Assembly (NCBI GenBank): GCA_009775355.1
Contig: VSPN01000054.1
Location: 1 to 14,734, forward strand
Source: Muribaculaceae bacterium
Lineage (GTDB): Bacteria; Bacteroidota; Bacteroidia; Bacteroidales; Muribaculaceae
Reading direction: 5' to 3'
Length of the DNA: 14,734 bases
Shown: positions 6,429 to 13,143 of the stretch, in pieces
Layout of the letters: each line of letters begins with the position of its first letter
Numbering within the stretch: position 1 is the stretch's first letter
The notes under the pieces: generated by a model
Database searches by the model: none
What the model was told of the DNA's origin: nothing
What the model saw: only the letters and a program-made list of their open reading frames with translations
Program-made: the position numbers and the translations under genes

Positions 6429-6484
6429 AAATCGCTAAAATCGACCAAAATGCGCAAAAATCGGCAATTTTGACCAATAAAAAA
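6429..6484. repeat. Phased A-tract decamers near the element end
   Basis: The stretch divides into 10-bp units TAAAATCGAC (6436), CAAAATGCGC (6446), AAAAATCGGC (6456) and AATTTTGACC (6466), preceded by AAATCGC (6429) and followed by a run of A at 6479-6484. A-tracts recurring each helical turn give intrinsic curvature. It could be a bent segment or a set of integrase arm sites at the right end of the element. Confidence 0.5.
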
Positions 6485-6505
6485 CGCCCTTAAAAAGAGG
6501 CGTTT
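6477..6505 (-). terminator. Intrinsic terminator downstream of mnmE
   Basis: Reading in the mnmE direction, AAACGCC (6505-6499) pairs with GGCGTTT (6488-6482), and the T-run ending the right arm continues past it (GGCGTTTTTTATT). It lies about 43 bases past the mnmE stop codon. It also shields the mobile element from read-through out of mnmE. Confidence 0.7.
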
Positions 6506-6515
6506 CGTGTTATTT

Positions 6516-6560
6516 ATTAGCTAATTATATAATTTTCAAGCGTTTATCTATTTGCCGATG
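6516..6560. other. Probable attachment-site region at the 3' end of mnmE
   Basis: This marks where element DNA meets mnmE. It contains two overlapping perfect palindromes, ATTAGCTAAT (6516-6525) and AATTATATAATT (6523-6534), followed by the last mnmE codons. Integration at the 3' end of mnmE is known for SGI1-type elements, so a core overlapping the mnmE terminus is plausible. The partner repeat at the left end lies outside the window, so neither the core nor its exact limits can be shown. Confidence 0.35.
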
Positions 6561-7987
6561 CAGAAGCGAGTGAAGATTGCGGAGAGGAGGTTGTCGGTGG
6601 TGACGGCGCCGGTGACGGTGCCGAGGTGGTGGAGGGCGGCGCGGACGTCTTGCGAAATCAGATCGGCTGAAAGACCGGCGTCAAGTGCGTCCAGCACCCG
6701 GTGCATGGCTGCTGATCCGGATCTCAATTCCTCGTAGTGTCGCGCATTGGTTATTATCAGTTCCGCTTCCGGATCATGACCGGTCTTTGCATGTGCCACA
6801 AGCCGCTTTTCAAGTGTGCTGATATTATTCCCCTCTTTTGCCGATATCCGCAGTACTTCCACTTCAGGACACACTGCTTTTATTCGTTCCACCGCTTCTG
6901 AATAAAGCGCTTCAAGACAATGTGAGTCATGACCAGAAACAAGGTCTGTCTTATTGAATACAATCAGATGCGCGGCCTCATTATATATCTCGCTTTGACT
7001 ATTGATTTGTGCATTAATTCGCCCTTTTATCCATTCTATTTGTGACACGATCTCATTTTCTTTTTCGGAGGAGTCTATCAGCCAGAGCACGATTGCCGCT
7101 CGGCCGATCACTTCGTGCGCACGGTCTACGCCTATACGCTCCACTTCGTCATCGGTGTCGCGCAAACCCGCCGTGTCATAGAAACGGAAAAGAATGTCTC
7201 CAATCTCCTTCGTGTCGTCTATTACGTCGCGTGTGGTGCCGGGAATGTCGCTGACTATCGCTTTGTCTTCTCCGAGAAGCGCGTTGAGCAGTGTCGATTT
7301 ACCGGCATTGGGCCGTCCGGCTATCGCTACCGGAACGCCCTCTTTGAAGGCGCGTCCTGACGCGTATGTGGCCGCCAGTCGGTCAATCATCGAGATCGTC
7401 TCTTCGGTTATGGAACGGAGTCGGACACGATCGGCAAATTCCACATCCTCTTCCGAGAAATCGAGTTCGAGTTCAAGAAGCGAGGCAAGGTCTATAAGTC
7501 GTTCGCGCAGTTTGTCGATTCTTGCGGAAAAACCGCCTGTAACCTGCGACATGGCGAGCCTGTGCGCCGCTCTTGATGATGCCGCTATCAGATCGGCCAC
7601 GCCCTCGGCCTGGGCGAGATCCATCCTTCCGTTCAGAAAGGCCCGCCGTGTGAATTCTCCCGGCTCCGCAGGCCGAGCCCCTGACGAGACAAGGCGGTCG
7701 ACTACCTGACGTTGTATCCATTTCGAACCGTGAACCGAAAATTCCACCGTATCCTCTCCAGTATATGAGGCTGGGGCACGGAACACTGTCGCAACACACT
7801 GATCGAGCGGAGATCCGGAATCATCGGCTGTTATCATGCCGAGACACGCTGTGTGAGAAGATGCCGCACTGAGACTGCGGCCTTTCCACACCCTGTCGGC
7901 TATATCAAACGCATCTGGACCGGAAAGCCTCACCACGGCTATGCCACCGGTTCCATACGGAGTGGAGATCGCAACTATTGTGTCCAT
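6548..7987 (-). CDS. mnmE: tRNA uridine-5-carboxymethylaminomethyl(34) synthesis GTPase MnmE
   Basis: MnmE works with MnmG to modify the wobble uridine (U34) of several tRNAs using a folate one-carbon donor, and GTP hydrolysis drives the cycle. The 479-residue protein has the N-terminal folate-binding domain (from STPYGTGGIAVVRLSG), a helical domain, and an inserted G domain: G1 GRPNAGKS 224-231, G2 TTRD 251-254, G3 DTAG 271-274, G4 NKTD 345-348. It ends in FCIGK with the conserved C476. It is slightly longer than E. coli MnmE (454), with extra residues around 305-340. It starts 6 bases after the stop of the nuclease gene, so the two are probably cotranscribed. The mobile element lies just past its 3' end, and the coding sequence is intact. 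Confidence 0.97.
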   Translation of the reverse strand: MDTIVAISTPYGTGGIAVVRLSGPDAFDIADRVWKGRSLSAASSHTACLGMITADDSGSPLDQCVATVFRAPASYTGEDTVEFSVHGSKWIQRQVVDRLVSSGARPAEPGEFTRRAFLNGRMDLAQAEGVADLIAASSRAAHRLAMSQVTGGFSARIDKLRERLIDLASLLELELDFSEEDVEFADRVRLRSITEETISMIDRLAATYASGRAFKEGVPVAIAGRPNAGKSTLLNALLGEDKAIVSDIPGTTRDVIDDTKEIGDILFRFYDTAGLRDTDDEVERIGVDRAHEVIGRAAIVLWLIDSSEKENEIVSQIEWIKGRINAQINSQSEIYNEAAHLIVFNKTDLVSGHDSHCLEALYSEAVERIKAVCPEVEVLRISAKEGNNISTLEKRLVAHAKTGHDPEAELIITNARHYEELRSGSAAMHRVLDALDAGLSADLISQDVRAALHHLGTVTGAVTTDNLLSAIFTRFCIGK

Positions 7988-7993
7988 ATTTTT

Positions 7994-8860
7994 TTATCTG
8001 TTACGGTTCCAGTCGCGGAATGAGGATACCGTCTCGATCGCATCCTCCATGTCATCGGGCAGATTGTGAAAGAAATCATATCCCGTGAGTTTCTCGACCT
8101 CTCTTATTGTCATTACATAATTCTCCATGTTTCCGGGAGCTGTCATGTTAGGGTAAACGAAAGCTATGCCCCGTGGTTCGGCGAGATATGGTGCCGCCAA
8201 GACCTTGAAGAACGCGCCGGGCACTCTGACTCCGGTCTCCCCTATTCGCTGCGTTTCGGATGCGCCATATATAGGACCGGCCACAATCAGAATCGCCGAG
8301 TCGCGCTGCGCCCACAGCCGCTCCTTGCTTTCGAGAGTCTTCCATGCACCGGTATTGAGAGACCTCGCCTGCGGCACTATATTGGCAAGCGAAAAACAGT
8401 CTACCATAGCCTCGCGACTCCATTTCTGATCAGCTGCCGGACACATGTGTCCCCGGTCGTAACCGGAATTCGAATAATCCCGTGTCACAGGACATCCTTC
8501 GATATCCGTATCCTGCCAGAACTTGTTGTAGCGTCCCGTCTCTCCGGAGGTCTCCGATCCGAGCAGTTCCCAAGCCACCCAGTTGGGCGTATGATTCTCC
8601 CGATTGAAAGACACACTGAAACCTGTATAATCCTTACGGACATCAGGAATCTCTGCGGACACGGCAACATCGAGCAGATCCGACACAGCCAGGACCGCTA
8701 CGGCATCAGCAGTCACGGCATCACGCGATTTCGCATGACTGCTCCCATCCAGACAGCCTTGCGCCGGATCATCAGGGCGAGACGCTATAGTTCCTATGAC
8801 ACCGGCCGCCACCATGGCGGCAAACAAAACCGATAAAATGACCGGAAATCTTTTTTTCAT
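7994..8860 (-). CDS. DNA/RNA non-specific endonuclease, exported
   Basis: This 288-residue protein belongs to the beta-beta-alpha-metal nuclease family (Serratia nuclease/NUC1 type), which cuts DNA and RNA non-specifically. Residues 1-27 form a signal sequence: KKR, then a hydrophobic core at 7-25 (VILSVLFAAMVAAGVIGTI), so it probably acts in the periplasm or outside. DRGH at 135-138 supplies the general base H138, and N160 and N169 in the following helix region fit the metal-binding asparagine. WELLGSE at 97-103 and the PNM segment near 237-239 also fit the family. Its likely use is nucleic-acid scavenging. It leads a two-gene unit with mnmE, six bases downstream; I see no functional link between them. 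Confidence 0.93.
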   Translation of the reverse strand: MKKRFPVILSVLFAAMVAAGVIGTIASRPDDPAQGCLDGSSHAKSRDAVTADAVAVLAVSDLLDVAVSAEIPDVRKDYTGFSVSFNRENHTPNWVAWELLGSETSGETGRYNKFWQDTDIEGCPVTRDYSNSGYDRGHMCPAADQKWSREAMVDCFSLANIVPQARSLNTGAWKTLESKERLWAQRDSAILIVAGPIYGASETQRIGETGVRVPGAFFKVLAAPYLAEPRGIAFVYPNMTAPGNMENYVMTIREVEKLTGYDFFHNLPDDMEDAIETVSSFRDWNRNR

Positions 8861-8864
8861 AAAA

Positions 8865-8903
8865 CAAAATTAGTTATAATCTTGAAAAAAATCGCTATCT
8901 TCG
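8865..8903. promoter_or_regulatory. Divergent promoter region between the nuclease gene and pepT
   Basis: On the plus strand TATCTTCG (8896-8903) is close to the common Bacteroidota -7 form TATCTTTG and would give pepT a leader of about 60 bases. On the minus strand TAATTTTG (8872-8865) fits the -7 consensus but lies only 4 bases before the nuclease ATG. It may therefore be chance, or give a near-leaderless transcript. No firm -33 element is visible for either. Confidence 0.4.
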
Positions 8904-8972
8904 CGAAATAAATCAACAACACGCCGTGGCTGTCCCTGTGTGGACGAACACGCCGACCTAACACTAAAGACC

Positions 8973-10190
8973 ATGACAGTAACCGACAGATTTCTTGACT
9001 TTGTGAAATTCGACACACAGAGCGATGAACTGACCAACATGACTCCGTCGTCACCCGGACAGATGGAATTCGCAAGATACCTCAAGGCCGTGCTTCTCGG
9101 CATGGGACTCGAAGATGTGACACTCGACGACTACGGCTACCTCTTCGCCACCCTTCCGGCCAATACAGACAAGGAGGTTCCGGTTGTAGGTTTCATAGCG
9201 CATATGGACACGAGCCCCGACATGTCGGGTCGCCATGTCAACCCCCGCATTGTCAGGAACTATGACGGCACCCCCATCGTGCTCAACGAGACTGAAGGTG
9301 TCATCCTCGGCTCCGACGAGTTCCCCGAGTTATCCGGATATGTGGGCGACGACCTGATCGTTACCGACGGCACCACCCTTCTCGGCGCCGACGACAAGGC
9401 CGGCATTGCCGAGATCATCACAGCCGTGGCATACCTTCAGTCTCATCCTGAGATCAAGCATGGCAAGATCCGTATCGGTTTCAACCCCGACGAAGAGATC
9501 GGTCTGGGCGCCCACAAGTTCGATGTCGAGAAATTCGGCTGCGACTTCGCCTACACAATGGACGGCGGTGCCATCGGCGAGCTTGAATACGAGAACTTCA
9601 ACGCCGCCTCGGCCAAAGTAACCATCAAGGGTCGCAACGTCCACCCCGGATACGCCAAACACAAGATGATAAACTCGATCCGCGTGGCCAACAACTTCAT
9701 CGCCATGCTTCCCCGCTGGGAGACACCCGAGCACACCGAAGGCTACGAAGGCTTCTACCATCTTGTCGGCATAGAGGGCAACGTCGAGCAGACCACACTC
9801 ACCTACATCATACGCGACCACGACCGCGCCCGCTTCGAAAGCCGCAAGCGCGAGATCGAACACCTCTGCCGCAAGACCAACATGGAATACCCCGGCTGCT
9901 GCTCGGTCGAAATAAAAGACCAGTACTACAACATGCGCGAGAAGATCGAACCGATCATGCACATCATCGAGGTTGTCGAGAAGGCCATGCGCGAGGCGGG
10001 AGTCGAGCCACGCGTCCAGCCGATACGCGGAGGCACAGACGGTGCCCAGCTGTCGTTCAAGGGAATCCCCTGCCCCAACATCTTCGCCGGAGGCGAGAAC
10101 TTCCACGGCCGCTACGAATACGTATCCATCCAGTCTATGGAAAAAGCCACCGAAGTGATCGTCAACATCTGCCGCATCGTGGCCGAATAA
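8973..10190 (+). CDS. pepT: Peptidase T (tripeptide aminopeptidase)
   Basis: A cytoplasmic M20-family di-zinc aminopeptidase that releases the N-terminal residue from tripeptides. The 405 residues compare with 408 in E. coli PepT. The start is placed at the ATG at 8973 (MTVTDRFLDFVKFDTQSDE aligns with the family N-terminus); an in-frame GTG at 8940 would add 11 unlikely residues. Metal and active-site residues are visible: H78 and D80 in HMDTSPD, D140 in GADDKAG, E174 and E175 in NPDEEIG, D197 in YTMDGG, and H378 in GGENFHGRYE. The specificity segment RGGTDGAQLSFKG is at 352-364. It is followed after 11 bases by miaA on the same strand. Confidence 0.95.
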   Translation: MTVTDRFLDFVKFDTQSDELTNMTPSSPGQMEFARYLKAVLLGMGLEDVTLDDYGYLFATLPANTDKEVPVVGFIAHMDTSPDMSGRHVNPRIVRNYDGTPIVLNETEGVILGSDEFPELSGYVGDDLIVTDGTTLLGADDKAGIAEIITAVAYLQSHPEIKHGKIRIGFNPDEEIGLGAHKFDVEKFGCDFAYTMDGGAIGELEYENFNAASAKVTIKGRNVHPGYAKHKMINSIRVANNFIAMLPRWETPEHTEGYEGFYHLVGIEGNVEQTTLTYIIRDHDRARFESRKREIEHLCRKTNMEYPGCCSVEIKDQYYNMREKIEPIMHIIEVVEKAMREAGVEPRVQPIRGGTDGAQLSFKGIPCPNIFAGGENFHGRYEYVSIQSMEKATEVIVNICRIVAE

Positions 10191-10201
10191 ACGCTTTCTG
10201 A

Positions 10202-11116
10202 TTGAAACCGATCACATCGTCCGGCCTGTCAGAGCCGGCACTCATAGTAATCACAGGGCCGACAGCCTCCGGGAAGTCGGCCCTGGCCGTTGAGATTGCC
10301 GAGCGGCTTGGCACCGAGATCATATCGGCCGACAGCCGGCAGATCTATCAGGGCATACCGATAGTCACAGCCATGCCTACCGACGAGGAGCGCACGAGAG
10401 TGCGCCATCATCTTGTCGACATGCTTCCGCTTGAGGCATATTACAGCGCGTCTGAATTCGAGCGCGACGCCCTCGCGCTGACCCGCCGGCTTCTTAAAGA
10501 AAAAGGGGTGGCCGTGGCATGCGGCGGCTCGATGATGTATGTCGACGCCCTCTGCCGGGGAATCGACGATCTGCCTACAGTGCCCGATTCTATCAGAAAC
10601 GGGCTGAAGCAGGAACTCGACGAAAAGGGTACTGAGTGGCTGATCGAGGAACTGCGCAGACTCGATCCCGAATACCATGCGGCAGTTGACCTCAAAAACA
10701 TCAAGCGGGTCTTCCATGCCGTCGAGATAATCCGCACAGCCGGCCGGACATACACCTCGCTGAGAACCGGAAAGATCCGCCCCCGCGAATTCCGCATAAT
10801 CAGGATCTGCCTCGAACCACCCCGTGAGATACTGTTCGACCGCATCAACCGACGCGTCGACGCAATGATCACTGCCGGCCTTGAGGAAGAGGCCCGCGGC
10901 GTCTACCCGATGCGTCATCTCAACTCGCTCAACACCGTCGGACTCAAAGAGATGTTCGCCTGGTTCGACGGCATAATGGATCGCGACACAGCCATAGCAC
11001 GCATCAAAAAAAACACCCGCGTCTACGCCAAGAAGCAGATCACATGGCGCAAACGCGAGCAAGACTGGATCCGGAGAACAACCCCCGGCGAGATATTGTC
11101 ACTCCTCGGAATTTGA
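10202..11116 (+). CDS. miaA: tRNA dimethylallyltransferase
   Basis: MiaA transfers a dimethylallyl group to N6 of A37 next to the anticodon of tRNAs reading UNN codons. The 304 residues match the family length. Seen are the P-loop GPTASGKS (19-26), the DSRQIY segment (44-49) that binds the target adenine, GGSMMY (108-113) where many homologues have GGTGLY, and a C-terminal basic region (YAKKQITWRKRE). The start is unusual: an in-frame TGA directly precedes the TTG at 10202, and there is no ATG before the P-loop, so TTG is the most likely initiator. It lies 11 bases after pepT, probably in one transcript. Its last 18 bases overlap the end of the convergent YitT-family gene. Confidence 0.95.
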   Translation: MKPITSSGLSEPALIVITGPTASGKSALAVEIAERLGTEIISADSRQIYQGIPIVTAMPTDEERTRVRHHLVDMLPLEAYYSASEFERDALALTRRLLKEKGVAVACGGSMMYVDALCRGIDDLPTVPDSIRNGLKQELDEKGTEWLIEELRRLDPEYHAAVDLKNIKRVFHAVEIIRTAGRTYTSLRTGKIRPREFRIIRICLEPPREILFDRINRRVDAMITAGLEEEARGVYPMRHLNSLNTVGLKEMFAWFDGIMDRDTAIARIKKNTRVYAKKQITWRKREQDWIRRTTPGEILSLLGI

Positions 11117-12133
11117 CCGGCGCACTTTCGCTGCCGGAGAATCCGATGCGGCAGGCAACGCCGTGTGCAGACGGCTGTCGGTGCGGTGGGTACGCGATTC
11201 GTTTTTCTTCATCTTTATCTTCACCTTGTCGAACCCCTGGCCGTAGACGCCATTGACCGCGCCCTGTGTCACAAAAGCATCCTCGTCAATGCCCTTGATG
11301 ATACGGAAGATCGTCACAGACTCGATCTTGCGACAATAGACCATCAGCAGCTTGACATCGCGCTTAGTGTACCATCCCTGGCCGTCGAGCACGGTCACGC
11401 CACGGTGGGCATCGGAAAGAATGCTGTCGGCGATCTCCTTCCACTTCGGAGAGAAGATGAAGAACTGCGTGGCCTGACGGTTGGTGTTGATGATCTGATC
11501 GGTTATGAACGACACGATGAACGTCACCATTATACCGTAGACTATCGTCGGAATACGGGCCTCGATCCGCTCCTCGACCGTGCCGCTGAAAGGGAGGAAT
11601 ATCGACATGCTGACAATAAGCATGTCTGTGTATATCATGATTCGGCCGATGCTGGCGTTGCTGACTTTCGACACGCATGCGGCCACGATATCAGTACCTC
11701 CCGACGAGCCGTTGTGAATGAAACAAGTACCCACGCCGACACCGCACAATATTGCGCCGAGCACAAGCGAGACCGTGCGGTCGGGAATCAGCGGATGTCC
11801 GAGCCCCATGAAGAAGCCCTCGCACACGCCGATGGCAAGCGCTACTACAGTGACGCCGAAAATGGTGCGCAGCACGAAAGTACGACCCACGATCTTATAT
11901 GCTATCGCGAGCAGAACGAGATTGAGAGCATACGATGACACCGCTACGGGTATCAGCCCGTTCGTGCCGAAATACACGAGAGTCGACACACCGGCCATGC
12001 CTCCGATCACGACCTCATGAGGGAGAATGCACGCCGTGAAGCCCAACGCGTAGAGCGAGAGGCCGAAAATGATCGACATATAGTCCTTGGCGTTGACCAG
12101 CAGACTGTTGTATTTTAAGAATCCCGGACTCAT
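11099..12133 (-). CDS. YitT family membrane protein (DUF161/DUF2179)
   Basis: A 344-residue inner-membrane protein of unknown biochemical role. The first two thirds hold five or six hydrophobic segments, including the family-typical GGMAGVSTLVYF region (44-55) and SSGGTDIVAACVSK. The C-terminal soluble domain (about 230-306, with GVTVLDGQGWYTKRDVKLLMVYCR) matches DUF2179. A further 38-residue tail (about 307-344), rich in K, R, S and A, is not typical and reaches across the 3' end of miaA. The promoter side is shared with the divergent outer-membrane gene; TAATTTTG at 12209-12202 is its probable -7 box. Confidence 0.9.
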   Translation of the reverse strand: MSPGFLKYNSLLVNAKDYMSIIFGLSLYALGFTACILPHEVVIGGMAGVSTLVYFGTNGLIPVAVSSYALNLVLLAIAYKIVGRTFVLRTIFGVTVVALAIGVCEGFFMGLGHPLIPDRTVSLVLGAILCGVGVGTCFIHNGSSGGTDIVAACVSKVSNASIGRIMIYTDMLIVSMSIFLPFSGTVEERIEARIPTIVYGIMVTFIVSFITDQIINTNRQATQFFIFSPKWKEIADSILSDAHRGVTVLDGQGWYTKRDVKLLMVYCRKIESVTIFRIIKGIDEDAFVTQGAVNGVYGQGFDKVKIKMKKNESRTHRTDSRLHTALPAASDSPAAKVRRSNSEE

Positions 12134-12201
12134 CTTGTTTAGGTTACACCGTCAGCGGCGGTCTGAGATCCCTCCGCGGCGGCAGGTTTGACTTAAAAGT
12201 G

Positions 12202-12260
12202 CAAAATTAGCAATAAAACTAAATAATCTACCATAATCTGCGGATTTTTTCTTAAATTTG
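12202..12260. promoter_or_regulatory. Divergent promoters of the yitT-like and outer-membrane protein genes
   Basis: On the minus strand TAATTTTG (12209-12202) and on the plus strand TAAATTTG (12253-12260) both fit the Bacteroidota -7 consensus TAnnTTTG. Leaders would be about 60 bases (minus) and 53 bases (plus). The -33 elements are not clear. The intergenic stretch is notably AT-rich against its neighbours, as expected for a promoter region. Confidence 0.55.
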
Positions 12261-12319
12261 CGACTACAAACAAGTATGAACAATACCCCGCAGACAAACT
12301 CTATCAAACCGGACTGCAT

Positions 12320-13033
12320 ATGAAAAGATTTCTCATAGGCGCGATGTGCGCCGCCACGGCACTCTGCGCGACAGCAGCAGACTTCTTCTCGACCGAAAAA
12401 TGCGACGAGCTCTTTACTTTCGGCGCGCGACTCGGAGTCAACACCTCCAACCGCACACTCGGCGACGACGCCTATCCCTCCTGCTACCATCATGAAAGCT
12501 GGGGAAACGGTCTTGACGTCGGAGCGGTTGTCAGTCTCAACATCCGCAACTATCTGGCCATACAGCCCGGCTTCTTCTTCGAGACCCGCAGCGGTGCATA
12601 CACCATCATGGGCACAGCCGAAGGCAGCGGCCTCAGTTCAGACGGCAGCGAGATAGCACAGGCCGGCAGACGCCGCAGCTACAACTTCACAGTTCCGGTT
12701 CTGGCAGTGTTCGGATTCAATGTCACCGACGGTCTGCGCTGGAATGTAGAGGCAGGTCCCTACGTGTCGTTCGTGCTCGACTCCAGCCTCAAAAACAAAC
12801 GGTTTGTGGTCAACGGCAATGCCGACGAGCCGCTGTTCTCACAGAAAGCCGCCGGTGTTGACTTCGGCTTCAAGATGGGCACAGCCTTCGAGATACTCGA
12901 CCACTACTACATCGGCGCCCACTACATGGCAGGCTGCCTCCCGGCATGGAAAGACCGAAGCTTGGGCAATGTGACAAAGACGTTCGGAGGAGTGACAAAG
13001 GCCTGGGTATTCAGCATCGGCTACAACTTCTAA
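12320..13033 (+). CDS. Outer-membrane beta-barrel protein (PorT/Omp_b-brl_2 type)
   Basis: A 237-residue protein with a signal peptide (MKRFLIGAMCAATALCATAA, 1-20). Alternating hydrophobic strands follow, e.g. FGARLGVNTSN, LAIQPGFFFETRSGAY, YNFTVPVLAVFGF and WNVEAGPYVSFVL, and it ends in VFSIGYNF, the C-terminal aromatic typical of outer-membrane barrels. It is likely a small 8-stranded barrel of the PF13568 kind; its ligand or function is unknown. It stands as a single gene, with a -7 box at 12253-12260 and a strong GC-rich hairpin after the stop. Confidence 0.85.
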   Translation: MKRFLIGAMCAATALCATAADFFSTEKCDELFTFGARLGVNTSNRTLGDDAYPSCYHHESWGNGLDVGAVVSLNIRNYLAIQPGFFFETRSGAYTIMGTAEGSGLSSDGSEIAQAGRRRSYNFTVPVLAVFGFNVTDGLRWNVEAGPYVSFVLDSSLKNKRFVVNGNADEPLFSQKAAGVDFGFKMGTAFEILDHYYIGAHYMAGCLPAWKDRSLGNVTKTFGGVTKAWVFSIGYNF

Positions 13034-13066
13034 TCTCACACGAACGCATAACCGACACTTAATTAT

Positions 13067-13101
13067 AAGCCCCCTCCCGCGCCTGTCGGGGGAAGGGGCT
13101 T
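13067..13101. terminator. GC-rich hairpin between convergent genes, probable bidirectional terminator
   Basis: AAGCCCCCTCCCG at the left pairs, with a small bulge, with CGGGGGAAGGGGCTT at the right, giving a stem of about 12 bp around the loop CGCCTGT. It sits between two genes that point at each other. T-runs on both sides are poor (GCATTTT on the plus side, TATAATT on the minus side). A second, weaker dyad follows at 13102-13129 (GACGCAT ... ATGCGTC). Confidence 0.65.
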
Positions 13102-13143
13102 GACGCATTTTGCTCCGATGTTATGCGTCGAAGCGTTTTACGC

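Larger units (their letters stand above)
1..6547. mobile_element. Integrated mobilizable element (right portion; left end outside window)
   Basis: A continuous minus-strand block carries a relaxase, a MobC-like accessory protein, a DUF3987 protein, an excisionase-type HTH protein, a tyrosine integrase and a large HTH regulator. This is the gene set expected of Bacteroides mobilizable transposons of the NBU/Tn4555 kind. No conjugation (tra) genes are visible, so it is probably mobilized in trans. The right boundary is inferred to lie between about 6430 and the 3' end of mnmE (6548), because everything right of it is housekeeping sequence. The exact junction cannot be fixed without the left end or an empty site. 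Cargo genes, if any, lie left of position 1. Confidence 0.8.

Noticed and set aside
8066..8836. Plus-strand frame of 256 residues inside the nuclease gene
   Set aside because: The opposite strand carries the DRGH nuclease with a signal peptide; this frame has no recognisable content.
9330..10106. Long minus-strand open frame inside pepT (258 residues)
   Set aside because: It is an antisense shadow of a GC-rich, codon-biased gene with all catalytic residues. The composition is the typical V/D/G/A-rich antisense pattern.
10229..11062. Long minus-strand open frame inside miaA (277 residues)
   Set aside because: Antisense shadow of a clear miaA; no domain recognised and no promoter.
11165..11938. 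Plus-strand frame of 257 residues inside the yitT-like gene
   Set aside because: Histidine- and aspartate-rich antisense shadow of a hydrophobic membrane protein gene.
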